From: Pseudoflavonifractor sp050943825
GTDB lineage: Bacteria > Bacillota > Clostridia > Oscillospirales > Oscillospiraceae
Length of the DNA stretch: 64,000 nucleotides
Assembly (NCBI RefSeq): GCF_050943825.1
Contig: NZ_JBMNPX010000004.1
Location: 191,785 to 255,784, forward strand
Direction of reading: 5' to 3'
Part shown: piece after piece, positions 9,275 through 17,857 of the stretch
Position numbering within the stretch: the stretch's first letter is position 1
How the letters are laid out: every line of letters starts with the position of its first letter
Notes under the pieces: model-generated
The model's database searches: none
Told to the model about the DNA's origin: nothing
Seen by the model: the letters and a program-made list of their open reading frames with translations, nothing else
Translations under genes and position numbers: made by a program

Positions 9275-9427
9275 CTATACCACCCCTCGTTTTTTGAGAC
9301 TTCTTGGATGTTTTTGCTCTATTATGTTGGTTTCCGTCGGTTTGATATTCAGAGTATACCATATGGGCACAAAATGCGCATAGACTCGGCTTTCCTTTTT
9401 GTCTCTCATGCACAAGTTATTATCAGG

Positions 9428-9445
9428 ACTATCACTTGTGATAGT
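9428..9445. promoter_or_regulatory. Palindromic operator ACTATCA-N4-TGATAGT (copy 2)
   Basis: This repeats the arms of the site at 6749-6766 exactly, with centre CTTG. It lies 154 bases upstream of the LuxR start codon. On the plus strand a weak -10, TAGTAT (9469-9474), sits about 24 bases downstream, so the site could also activate a rightward transcript. The 370-base interval 9275-9644 contains no protein gene that I can support. Confidence 0.6.
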
Positions 9446-9519
9446 TCACGATGCTGTCCGTTTGGGGTAGTATAGAGATACAGCAAGGTGTTTCCCCAAA
9501 ACGTACATCATGCTTGCGA

Positions 9520-9557
9520 CCGGAAAAGCGCTCTGAGGCACAGTGCGCTTTCTCCGG
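9520..9557. other. Imperfect hairpin between the LuxR operator and the NTF2-like gene
   Basis: CCGGAAAAGCGC (9520-9531) can pair with GCGCTTTCTCCGG (9545-9557), with one bulge and a 13-base loop. It lies past the stop of the minus-strand NTF2-like gene and could act as its terminator, but neither side has a good T run. It could equally end a short rightward transcript starting near 9481. Confidence 0.3.
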
Positions 9558-9644
9558 CCTGTGATTAAAATCCATGGCCTGCTTTTCCAGTCGCGGGACC
9601 TGTCTCCGCAGTCCGCCGGAAGGGCAAGCGCCATGTCCCTCCCG

Positions 9645-9998
9645 TCAAACGGTTGTAAAATTCTTGGCGATGATGCGCCAGGTTCCCCCATCCTCAATGA
9701 GCTGGAGGTGGTGCTCCAGCCCTGCCTTGCCGGGGGATGGCGCCTCATACACCACTGCGTCGGCAATCCGTCCGGTTACCGACAAAGACAGCAGCTGAGC
9801 TTGATGCTTCTCCTCTCCGGCGGGCACTGTCTCCGGAAAGGTGGCGGGCATTCCGGTCATAATCCTGTCGCCCAGGCAGCCGGATACCCTGGCATCTCTG
9901 TGAAAGCAGCGCTCCAGCGCACTCATATCGGCCCTGCGGGTGGCATCCATATAGCACCGGACCACCTCGCGGACCCGCTCGACCTCCGCATTTATCAT
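9645..9998 (-). CDS. NTF2/SnoaL-like small protein
   Basis: The 117-residue protein starts at ATG 9998, nine bases after AAGGAGG. A longer upstream frame has no ribosome site. It shows an NTF2-like cone fold: an N-terminal helix (INAEVERVREVVRCYMDA), the typical F-x-x-D segment ALERCFHRDARV, and final strands HHLQLIEDGGTWRIIAKNF. Such proteins are often lumazine-binding-like, or ketosteroid-isomerase or dehydratase relatives that handle small hydrophobic compounds. No catalytic role can be assigned. It is divergent from the MFS/AraC unit at 10241, and its nearest relative in the window is the fragment at 2703-2801. Confidence 0.75.
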   Translation of the reverse strand: MINAEVERVREVVRCYMDATRRADMSALERCFHRDARVSGCLGDRIMTGMPATFPETVPAGEEKHQAQLLSLSVTGRIADAVVYEAPSPGKAGLEHHLQLIEDGGTWRIIAKNFTTV

Positions 9999-10240
9999 AG
10001 GCCATCTCCTCCTTCTTATTTCACGGCTGCCCGTGCACGTCTTCAGACTACCGGAAATCGCCCCGTTCATATTGTAAAAAGTGGAACTCCCCCCTCTTTT
10101 CCCGTAGAAAAAGTTATGAGAACAGTCTATATTGGGCTGTCTCAGGTGCAAAAAAGAGGCGTTCCTCTCTGTACGGGCTGTTTTCTCCATGTCTGTGGGC
10201 ACGGCATTCCGAGAAACACATCATTGAAGGAGGAATCCCC

Positions 10241-11500
10241 ATGCAACGCCCCCAAAAACTGCCCCTGATGACATTTCTGGTGATCATGACCATCGGCATC
10301 GGATATGTGCAGCAGATGGCCCCCTCTCCCATTCTCAGCGTCCTGAGTGAGTACTACCAGCTGGCAGGGCAGGACGCCCTGCTCAACCTGTCGGTGTCCA
10401 TTACCTTTCCCATGAGTATTGTGGCCTGTCTGGCCGGCGGTATTCTGGAGAGCCGTCTTGGCATCCGCAAGCTCTACCTGGGCACCCAGTTCTTCCTCAC
10501 CGCAGGCGTTCTGCTCAACTTCTGGTCCCCCACCTATCCCCTGTTCCTGCTGGCCCGCGGTATCTACTCCATCGGCTTCGGCCTGGCCATCCCCTTTATC
10601 GGCTCTGCCATCATGAACTGGTACACCGGCAGAGCCAGAGACACCATGAACACCCTCAACGGCATGTTCCCCTTTATCGGCACCGTGATCAGCTTCGCCC
10701 TCATGCTCCCCCTGTCCAACCTGCTGGGCTCCTGGAAGGTGGCCATGGGTATCTGGGGCGTTGTGCTGCTGGCGCTGATGATCGTGTGGCTGGTGTGCAT
10801 CCGTGCCGCGGATATCCCCCAGAGCGCCGTGGTGGAGCTGCCGGAGCGGGGCATCTACCGCAACCTCTGGCGGCGGAAGAATATCAAGCTGCTCTGCCTG
10901 GTATTCATCATGGACTTTTTCTGCTACTCCTACATGGTGGTGGTTCTCCCCACCCTCATCGCTGAAGGCGGAGGCATGGACCCCTCTGTGGCCAATCTCT
11001 GCGCCGCCCTGGCCTTCCCCCTGATCGGCCTGGTAGGCAGCATCCTGGGCGGAGCCGTGATGTCCAAGACCGGACGGCGGAAGCCCATCCTGATCGTGGG
11101 TCAGATTCTCAAGTTCGTAGGTGTGACCGTGCTCATCTCCACGGTGAGCTTCAGTGTGCCCCTGGCCCTGGTGGGCACCGCCATCTATGGCATCGGCAAC
11201 GGCATGTGGATGCCCGTGCTCTACACCATGTGCATGGAGCTCAAGGACATGACCCCCAGCCGTTCCGGCGCGGCCTTTGCCCTCTTTAACGCCACTGCCT
11301 TCCTCTCCGGCTTTGTCTCCCCCACCATCGGCGGCTGGCTCACCACCTTCCTCACCGGCATCGCCCCCGTGACTGACGCCGTGGCCGCCCACGCCTTTGG
11401 TCTGAAGTGGAGCCTGTTCCTGTTCGGCTTTGTCAATCTGGTCTCGTTTATCATCGGCTTTTTCCTGGATGAAACCCGCCCCGGCGGCGCGGATTCCTGA
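10241..11500 (+). CDS. MFS transporter
   Basis: This 419-residue protein has about twelve hydrophobic segments and the loop-2/3-type motif ESRLGIRK in the N-half, with the equivalent GGAVMSKTGRRK in the C-half. AGGAGG lies about nine bases ahead of the ATG. It resembles cyanate/nitrate or organic-acid MFS carriers, but the substrate cannot be read. A 44-base gap to the AraC gene at 11545, with no terminator, suggests they share a transcript. It is the first of three MFS carriers in this catabolic island. Confidence 0.88.
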   Translation: MQRPQKLPLMTFLVIMTIGIGYVQQMAPSPILSVLSEYYQLAGQDALLNLSVSITFPMSIVACLAGGILESRLGIRKLYLGTQFFLTAGVLLNFWSPTYPLFLLARGIYSIGFGLAIPFIGSAIMNWYTGRARDTMNTLNGMFPFIGTVISFALMLPLSNLLGSWKVAMGIWGVVLLALMIVWLVCIRAADIPQSAVVELPERGIYRNLWRRKNIKLLCLVFIMDFFCYSYMVVVLPTLIAEGGGMDPSVANLCAALAFPLIGLVGSILGGAVMSKTGRRKPILIVGQILKFVGVTVLISTVSFSVPLALVGTAIYGIGNGMWMPVLYTMCMELKDMTPSRSGAAFALFNATAFLSGFVSPTIGGWLTTFLTGIAPVTDAVAAHAFGLKWSLFLFGFVNLVSFIIGFFLDETRPGGADS

Positions 11501-11544
11501 TGAGCGCCGCATAAACGGACTTAGGACTATAAGGAGGATGTATC

Positions 11545-12372
11545 ATGAGCACCACGTCTGTCATTTCGGACAAATACATCGCGCCTCTCCAGCCGGACCT
11601 GTCCCGGCAGCTGCGGTACAATGAACGCCTCCTGACCTGGAATCCTTACTCCAAAAAGAACCTGGCTCTCTGCTATCAATTCCAGACCAGTGAGGACGGC
11701 GCCCCTGTCCGGCTGATTCCCGACGCATGCATTGACTTTCTCTTCCGCTGCACCCCCGGCTCCCCCGCCGCTGTGGTCAGCGGACTCCAGACCGCGCCCC
11801 GTGAGCTGGTGCTGGAGCCCAACGCCGTCTACTTCGGCTTCAAGCCCTTCAGCCCCAAGGGGATGCGCCCTCTGCGCACTGATTGGCAGGATCTGGTGGA
11901 CCAGTCCATCTCTCTGTGGGAGGACTGCCCTGACGCCGGGTGGGTGACGGAAATGCTCTCAGCCAGTTCCACCTTTGACGAGCGCGTGGGCATTGTGGCC
12001 GAGTTTGCCCGGCGGCAGCTGGCCGACCCGGAGTATACCCCCGACTTTGTAGAGTACTCCGAGCTTCAGCTCTGTCAGGCCAGGGGCAATATCCGCATGG
12101 ACTCCATCAGCGATTACACCGGCTATACCGGCCGCTACTGCCGTGAGAAGTTCAAAGAGTCCCACGGCATCTCCATCAAGAACTACTCCTCCATCATGCG
12201 CTTCCAGAACGCGGTGCGTATGCTGGCCCGGAGCGGCGGTGAGGTCGGCAGCCTCTCAGATATCGCGTTTGACAACGGGTACTTTGACCAGTCCCACCTG
12301 AACCGGGAGTTTCGCCGCTTCTCCGGTGCTACCCCCCTGCGCTACCAGCGCGAGGTGCTTCAGCTTACATAG
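11545..12372 (+). CDS. AraC-family transcriptional regulator
   Basis: A 275-residue paralogue of the protein at 1777. It has the DUF6597-type sensor domain with PDACIDFLF near residue 56 and YFGFKPF near 94, and a C-terminal AraC HTH with core FKESHGISIKNYSSIMRF. The ATG at 11545 follows AAGGAGG (TAAGGAGGATGTATC). It sits between the MFS gene, probably in one transcript, and the catabolic operon beginning at 12623. It is therefore the best candidate for that operon's activator, responding to the transported compound or an intermediate. Confidence 0.87.
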   Translation: MSTTSVISDKYIAPLQPDLSRQLRYNERLLTWNPYSKKNLALCYQFQTSEDGAPVRLIPDACIDFLFRCTPGSPAAVVSGLQTAPRELVLEPNAVYFGFKPFSPKGMRPLRTDWQDLVDQSISLWEDCPDAGWVTEMLSASSTFDERVGIVAEFARRQLADPEYTPDFVEYSELQLCQARGNIRMDSISDYTGYTGRYCREKFKESHGISIKNYSSIMRFQNAVRMLARSGGEVGSLSDIAFDNGYFDQSHLNREFRRFSGATPLRYQREVLQLT

Positions 12373-12480
12373 CTTTGGACTTTGTTCCCTACGCATTACA
12401 TATGCTTTCCAGCGCGGCTTTTCTCTCCAGCCGCATTCCTTTCCCGACGGGCGCCACACCGCCCGTCGGCTCACACTCCA

Positions 12481-12513
12481 ATGCCGTCCCGGCCGCTTCG
12501 GCCGGGACGGCAT
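12481..12513 (+). terminator. Terminator after the second AraC gene
   Basis: A 15-base perfect inverted repeat (12481-12495 with 12499-12513) is followed by TTTT. It separates the MFS-AraC unit from the catabolic operon. A smaller repeat, GACGGGCG...CGCCCGTC, lies just upstream near 12447-12468. Confidence 0.85.
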
Positions 12514-12560
12514 TTTGCATAAACGACTATCTATTTTTTATCCGTTTATGTTCCGTTTTG

Positions 12561-12571
12561 TACAATAGACC
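12561..12571 (+). promoter_or_regulatory. Weak -10 for the catabolic operon with overlapping GTCTATTG site
   Basis: TACAAT at 12561-12566 is a reasonable -10, but no -35 is found 16-18 bases upstream, which fits an activator-dependent promoter. CAATAGACC (12563-12571, complement GGTCTATTG) resembles the GTCTATT repeats found at 1284, 1326 and 10125. The predicted start is about 50 bases before the ATG at 12623. Confidence 0.35.
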
Positions 12572-12622
12572 TTCAAAATTCGGTGTTACACTTGGCTTAT
12601 CAAACATAAGGAGGTCCTTTTC

Positions 12623-13999
12623 ATGGACAATCAGGAACTGGTATCCCAGCTTGTATCCAACGCCCGCAAGGCCCTGGTGGAGTTTGAGAAGTACAATCAG
12701 GAGCAGGTAGATGCCTGCGTCAAGGCCGTGCTGGTGGCCTTCGGCGAGCACGCCGAGGAGCTGGCCCGAGAGACCGTAGAGGAGACCCGCCTGGGTGATC
12801 TGACCTCCAAAATCGGAAAGAACTCCGGCTCTCCCGACGGCATCTGGTATTCCCTGAAGGACAAGAAGTCCGTTGGCATCATCGGCTACGACGAGGAGCA
12901 GCATCTGGCCTACGTGGCCAAGCCCAAGGGCATCCTGTGCTCCGTGGCCCCCTGCACCAATCCCAACGTCACCGCCGTCTTCAACGCCGCCTACGCCCTC
13001 AAGGGCCGCAACGTGCTCATCGTGGCTCCCCACCCCCGCGCCAAGAAGACCACCCTGCACACCGTCCAGATTATGAACGAGGCCCTGGCCAAGCTGGGCG
13101 CCCCTGAGAACCTGCTCCAGTGCATTGAGGAGCCCTCCATCGAGTGCACCCAGCTGCTGATGCAGAACTCCGATGTTATCATCGCCACCGGCGGCGCTGG
13201 CATGGTCCGCTCCGCCTACTCCTCCGGCCACCCCGCCTTCGGCGTTGGCCCCGGCAACGTGCAGACCATCATCGACAAGGGCTTCAACTACAAGGAAGCC
13301 GCCGAGCAGATCGTGGCCGGCCGCAGCTACGACAACGGCCTCATCTGCGCGGGCAACCAGTCCGCCATCTACCCTGCCTGCGACGAGGCCGAGTTCCTCG
13401 CCGCTATGAAGGATGCCGGCGCCTACTATGTCTCTGACCCCGACACGGTCCAGAAGTTCCGCACCGCCCTCTTCCCCGACGGACGGCACATCAACTCCAA
13501 GCTGGTTGGCCAGTACCCCAAGGACATCGCCGAGGCCGCCGGTGTGGAGATCCCCGAGTGGACCCGCATCATCCTCCTGAAGGTAGACAAGGCCAACGCC
13601 GGTGCCAAGGACGCCCTGTGCGCTGAGAAGATGTGCCCCGTGACCATCGCCATCGCGGTGGACTCCTTCGAGGAGGGCCTGGAAGTGGCCAAGGCCAACC
13701 TGCTCTATGAGGGCGCAGGCCACTCCGCCGTGGTCCACACCTACGACCAGAAGAAGGCCGAGCTGGCCGGCGTGGTGCTGCCCGTGTCCCGCCTGCTGGT
13801 CAACCAGCCCGGCATCTTCGCCGCCAACCCTGCTCTGGCCAACGGCTTCAACCCCACCTCTACCCTGGGCTGCGGCTCCTGGGGCAACAACTCCATCTCC
13901 GAGAACCTGACCTACGAGCACCTCATCAACATCTCCCGCATTGGATGGATGAAGGAGCCGGATCAGATTCCCACCCACGACCAGATCTGGGCCGACTAA
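12623..13999 (+). CDS. CoA-acylating aldehyde dehydrogenase
   Basis: This 458-residue protein belongs to the branch that includes the AdhE N-terminal domain, succinate-semialdehyde and sulfoacetaldehyde dehydrogenases (acylating). The predicted catalytic cysteine is C242 in DNGLICAGNQ. The signature TLGCGSWGNNS lies near residue 420. It would oxidise an aldehyde with NAD(P)+ and CoA to an acyl-CoA and NAD(P)H. AAGGAGG lies nine bases ahead of the ATG. It is first in a same-strand row with an amidohydrolase, phosphotransacylase, acyl kinase, carriers and an alcohol dehydrogenase, which fits alcohol or aldehyde oxidation coupled to ATP formation. Exact aldehyde unknown. Confidence 0.88.
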   Translation: MDNQELVSQLVSNARKALVEFEKYNQEQVDACVKAVLVAFGEHAEELARETVEETRLGDLTSKIGKNSGSPDGIWYSLKDKKSVGIIGYDEEQHLAYVAKPKGILCSVAPCTNPNVTAVFNAAYALKGRNVLIVAPHPRAKKTTLHTVQIMNEALAKLGAPENLLQCIEEPSIECTQLLMQNSDVIIATGGAGMVRSAYSSGHPAFGVGPGNVQTIIDKGFNYKEAAEQIVAGRSYDNGLICAGNQSAIYPACDEAEFLAAMKDAGAYYVSDPDTVQKFRTALFPDGRHINSKLVGQYPKDIAEAAGVEIPEWTRIILLKVDKANAGAKDALCAEKMCPVTIAIAVDSFEEGLEVAKANLLYEGAGHSAVVHTYDQKKAELAGVVLPVSRLLVNQPGIFAANPALANGFNPTSTLGCGSWGNNSISENLTYEHLINISRIGWMKEPDQIPTHDQIWAD

Positions 14000-14060
14000 C
14001 CCCTGTCCCCGCCGGCGGGGGCGGAAGCTCCCGCCGCACTATATTTGGAGGTGTCATATT

Positions 14061-15749
14061 ATGGCAGCAGTCAAAGCTGATCTCGTAATCAAGAACGGTA
14101 AAATCGCCACCGTGGACAAGAACTTCACCTATGTGGAGGCTGTGGCCACCAAGGGCGGCTGGATCATCGACCGGGGCACCAACGCCGAGATGGAGGCCTA
14201 TATCGGCCCCGACACCAAGGTCATCGACGCCGGCGGCAAGCTGGTTCTGCCCGGCGCCAACGACTCCCACATGCACGCCGTCCACACCGGCTACACCCTG
14301 TCCCCCACCTTCCTGGACTTCTCCGGCCCCGAGTACGACTGCATGGACAAGATCCTCTCCAAGCTGAAGAAGGCCTGTGACGAGGCCGCCCCCGGCCAGT
14401 GGGTATTCGGCTGCGGCTTCGTGGACAGCAACATCAAGGAGCTGGCCGCCGAGAACCGCATCATGAACCGCTGGGACCTGGACCCTGTGTCCCCCAACGT
14501 ACCTGTGGCCATGACCGACTTCTCCCTCCACTCCATGGTGTGCAACTCCAAGGCTCTGGAGGTTGCGGGCATTGACAAGAACTACCCCGAGATCCCCGCC
14601 AGCGTGGGTATGATCGACCGGGACGAGAACGGCGAGCCTGTGGGCCGCTTCCACGAGTGGGGCGCCCAGAACCTGCTGTGCGAGAAGTGCCCCATCCTCA
14701 CCGACGCTGAGCTGGAGGACGCCATCCGCCGGGTGCAGCACGCCCTCAACGAGCAGGGCATCACCTCCCACACCGACATCCTGGGCGAGGGCGGCGAGCA
14801 CGTGTTCCGCGGCACCTGGGGCACCCGTCCCATCCACATCTACGAGAAGATGGCCGAGCGCGGTGAGCTGACCGCCCGCGTGTCCATCAACTACTTCTCC
14901 GCCATCGGCGGCGAGGAGAGCTACGACTCCATCATCCGCGGTACTGAGCGGGTTCCCGCCAGCATCCCCGAGTTCAAGGACAGAAACTGGGTCAAGGGCG
15001 ACGCCATCAAGTTCTTTGTGGACCTGGGCGGCCCCACCTGGCAGCGCAAGGGCATCCGCCCCGAGGGCTCCTTCGTCACCGCCTGGGGCCTGGACGAGGA
15101 CACCCTCATCAAGGAGGTCCAGCGCACCATCATCGAGCTGCACCGCATGGGCTGGCAGATCTGCATCCACTCCTGCGGCGGCGGTTCCATGGACGCCTGC
15201 ATCGAGGGTCTGGCCAAGGCCAACCAGCTCTACCCCGGCAAGGACCTGCGTCACTTCCTCATCCACTGCGACGACACCACCAAGGAGTGCGCCGCCAAGA
15301 TGGTGAAGAACGGCATCCTGGCCGCCATCCAGCCCACTGCCGCCAACATCGTCTTCGGCTGGAACACCCCCGTCCTCACCGACAAGGAGGAGATCTTCGA
15401 CTATCAGGCCTACACCGACCTGGGCGCCTGCCTCACCGGCGGCTCCGACTCCACCTGCTTCTCCATGAACTGGCGCCAGGGCATGCAGTTCTGCATGACC
15501 CGTACTACCGCAGACGGCTACTGCGCCCGTCCCGACCTGGCTATGAAGCGTGAGGATGCCATCCGCATGTACACCATCAACGGCGCCTATCAGGAGCATA
15601 TGGAGCACGTCCGCGGCTCCATCGAGGTCAACAAGGTGGCCGACTTCCAGATTCTCGACACCGACATCATGACCTGCCCTGTCACCGAGATCGGCGCGTC
15701 CAAGGTCGTCATGACCATCTGTGACGGCAAAGTGGTCTACGAGGCCTGA
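14061..15749 (+). CDS. Amidohydrolase family 3 (YtcJ-like) metal-dependent hydrolase
   Basis: This 562-residue protein has the amidohydrolase-superfamily beta strand and HxH metal motif at H70/H72 (GANDSHMHAVH). Further candidate ligands lie in the segments ICIHSCGGGS and FLIHCDDTT, and the late aspartate is in TGGSDSTCFS. Length and layout match Amidohydro_3 proteins of the YtcJ type. Such enzymes hydrolyse amides, N-formyl groups or cyclic compounds. AGGAGGTGT precedes the ATG. Its place between the acylating aldehyde dehydrogenase and Ptb/Buk suggests it frees the carbon skeleton that the pathway oxidises. The substrate is unknown. Confidence 0.85.
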   Translation: MAAVKADLVIKNGKIATVDKNFTYVEAVATKGGWIIDRGTNAEMEAYIGPDTKVIDAGGKLVLPGANDSHMHAVHTGYTLSPTFLDFSGPEYDCMDKILSKLKKACDEAAPGQWVFGCGFVDSNIKELAAENRIMNRWDLDPVSPNVPVAMTDFSLHSMVCNSKALEVAGIDKNYPEIPASVGMIDRDENGEPVGRFHEWGAQNLLCEKCPILTDAELEDAIRRVQHALNEQGITSHTDILGEGGEHVFRGTWGTRPIHIYEKMAERGELTARVSINYFSAIGGEESYDSIIRGTERVPASIPEFKDRNWVKGDAIKFFVDLGGPTWQRKGIRPEGSFVTAWGLDEDTLIKEVQRTIIELHRMGWQICIHSCGGGSMDACIEGLAKANQLYPGKDLRHFLIHCDDTTKECAAKMVKNGILAAIQPTAANIVFGWNTPVLTDKEEIFDYQAYTDLGACLTGGSDSTCFSMNWRQGMQFCMTRTTADGYCARPDLAMKREDAIRMYTINGAYQEHMEHVRGSIEVNKVADFQILDTDIMTCPVTEIGASKVVMTICDGKVVYEA

Positions 15750-15857
15750 TTTCTCTGCCTTTCCCACGGGCGGGCGGCGGCTCTCATCTCTCCTGCCGCC
15801 CGCCCCCTCTCCTCTTTCCGCCCCTGCGGGCATTTCTCACAGAATGGAGACTGCACC

Positions 15858-16766
15858 ATGATTTTTACGAGTTTTGAAAGTCTTGTGGCTCATGCCAAGG
15901 CCCACGTCAGAGCCCGCCGTGTGGTAGTGGCCGCCGCCCAGGATGAGCACACCCTGGAGGCCGTCATGAAGGTCCGGGCCGAGGGCATTGTGGTCCCGGT
16001 CCTGGTGGGCGACAAGGCAAAAATCCAGGAGATCCTGGCCAAAATGGGCGAGAGCGTCCCCGAGGAGGACCTGTACGACGCCCCCGAGTTCGCCGAAGCC
16101 GCCGCCCTGTCCGTCCGCCTGGTACGGGAGGGCAAGGCCCACTTCATCATGAAGGGCAAGCTGGACACCTCCGACATCCTCCGGGCCGTGGTCAATAAAG
16201 AGCACGGCCTGGGCCAGGGCCGCACCATGAGTCACATGGCCATCAACCAGATTCCCGCCTATCACAAGCTGCTGATCACCACCGACGGCGGCATGCTCCT
16301 TGCCCCCACTCTGGAGCAGAAGAAGGACGTTATCCTCAACGCCGTGGAGGCCCTCCGGGCCCTGGGCTACGAAGAGCCAAAGGTGGGTGTGCTGGCCGCC
16401 GCCGAGAAGGTCAACCCCAAGTCCGTGGACTCCACCGACGCCGCCGCCCTCAAGGAGATGTGGCAGGCCGGTCAGCTGCCCGGCTGCATCGTGGAGGGCC
16501 CCATCTCCTTCGACCTGGCTATGGTAAAGGAGCGGGCCATCACCAAGGGGTATGAGAGCCCCTGCGCCGGCGACTGCGACATCCTGGTGGTGCCCAACAT
16601 CACCGCCGGAAACATCCTGGGCAAGTCCCTGGTGGAGATGACGGGCGCCAAGATGGCCGGCCTTGTGGTGGGCGCCAAATGCCCCATCGTGGTCACCAGC
16701 CGCGGCTCCTCCTCCGAGGAGAAGTACAACGCCCTGTGCCTGGCCGCGTCCATGACCCACGACTGA
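15858..16766 (+). CDS. ptb: Phosphate acyl (butyryl/acetyl) transferase
   Basis: This 302-residue protein has the phosphotransacylase fold seen in Ptb: FIMKGKLDTSDILRAVVNKE, then TTDGGMLLAPTLEQK, and a C-terminal GLVVGAKCPIVVTSRGSS. It converts an acyl-CoA and phosphate to acyl-phosphate and CoA. It is followed after 14 bases by a butyrate-kinase-type gene, the usual ptb-buk pair. The location behind the acylating aldehyde dehydrogenase indicates a dedicated pair for this pathway rather than the central butyrate route. The acyl group may not be butyryl. Confidence 0.9.
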   Translation: MIFTSFESLVAHAKAHVRARRVVVAAAQDEHTLEAVMKVRAEGIVVPVLVGDKAKIQEILAKMGESVPEEDLYDAPEFAEAAALSVRLVREGKAHFIMKGKLDTSDILRAVVNKEHGLGQGRTMSHMAINQIPAYHKLLITTDGGMLLAPTLEQKKDVILNAVEALRALGYEEPKVGVLAAAEKVNPKSVDSTDAAALKEMWQAGQLPGCIVEGPISFDLAMVKERAITKGYESPCAGDCDILVVPNITAGNILGKSLVEMTGAKMAGLVVGAKCPIVVTSRGSSSEEKYNALCLAASMTHD

Positions 16767-16780
16767 GATAGGAGGCCTAA

Positions 16781-17857
16781 ATGGAACGAATTCTTGTCAT
16801 CAACCCCGGCTCCACCTCCACCAAGATTGCGGTCTATGAGGACGAGACCCCCCTCTTCGTCAAGACCATCAACCACAGCAAGGAGGAGCTGGCCCCCTTC
16901 AAGGAGCCTTTTGACCAGTACGAGTACCGCCGGGACCTGGTGCTGCGCACCATGGAGGAGAACGGCGTGACCAGGGACACTCTCACCGCCGTGGTCTCCC
17001 GCGGCGGCCTGCTGCCCCCGGTCCGCTCCGGCGCCTACGAGATCAACGACGACATGATCTGGCAGCTCCACTACCGCCCGGAGAACGAGCACGCCTCCAA
17101 CCTGGGCGCCCCCATCGCCAAGTCCATTGCCGACGAGCTGGGCCTCAAGTCCTATGTCTACGACCCCGTCACGGTGGATGAGATGACCCCCATCGCCAAG
17201 GTGGCCGGCCTGCCCGAGATGCGGCGCAAGAGCCTGGGCCATCCCCTGAACATGCGGGCCATCGCCCATAAGTACGCCAAGGATAACCACACCGAGTATG
17301 AGAAGCTCACCCTGATTGTGGCCCATCTGGGCGGCGGGATTACCATCTCCCTGCACCAGAACGGCAGAATGATCGACCTCATCTCCGATGAGGAAGGGCC
17401 CTTCTCCCCCGAGCGGACCGGCGGACTTCCCACCTTCCAGACGCTGAAGCTGGCGGCGGAGTCGGGCAAGAGCTTTAAGGAGCTGTACAACTACGTCAAG
17501 AAGCAGGGCGGCCTGATGGGCCACCTGGGCACCAACGACGGCCGTGAGGTGGAGCGGCGGATCGCCGAGGGCGACGAGCATGCCGCCCTGGTCTATGAGG
17601 CCATGGCCCACAACATCTCCAAGCACATCGGCGCGCTGGCCACTGTGGTCCACGGCGAGGTGGACGCCATTCTGGTCACCGGCGGCGTGGCCCACTCCAA
17701 GATGATCACCGACTGGATTACCCAGCGTGTGTCCTTCATCGCCCCCGTCCATGTCTACGCCGGCGAGAATGAGATGGAGTCCCTGGCCACCGGCGTGCTC
17801 CGGGTTCTGCGGGGTCAGGAGCAGGCCCGCACCTTTACGAAGGTGGAAGATCTGTGA
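16781..17857 (+). CDS. buk: Butyrate kinase-type acyl kinase
   Basis: This 358-residue protein is a typical ASKHA-fold Buk. The N-terminal phosphate loop is INPGSTSTKIAVYEDE-like (residues about 6-21), with AHLGGGITISLHQNGRM and a C-terminal VTGGVAHSKM. It transfers phosphate from acyl-phosphate to ADP, giving the free acid and ATP. GGAGG lies in the 14-base gap after ptb. The stop codon overlaps the ATG of the next carrier gene (TGATG), so translation is probably coupled. Confidence 0.92.
   Translation: MERILVINPGSTSTKIAVYEDETPLFVKTINHSKEELAPFKEPFDQYEYRRDLVLRTMEENGVTRDTLTAVVSRGGLLPPVRSGAYEINDDMIWQLHYRPENEHASNLGAPIAKSIADELGLKSYVYDPVTVDEMTPIAKVAGLPEMRRKSLGHPLNMRAIAHKYAKDNHTEYEKLTLIVAHLGGGITISLHQNGRMIDLISDEEGPFSPERTGGLPTFQTLKLAAESGKSFKELYNYVKKQGGLMGHLGTNDGREVERRIAEGDEHAALVYEAMAHNISKHIGALATVVHGEVDAILVTGGVAHSKMITDWITQRVSFIAPVHVYAGENEMESLATGVLRVLRGQEQARTFTKVEDL

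Noticed and set aside
10142..11512. Minus-strand frame of 456 residues opposite the first MFS gene
   Set aside because: His/Gly/Glu-rich shadow composition; the plus-strand MFS has clear membrane segments and a good ribosome site.
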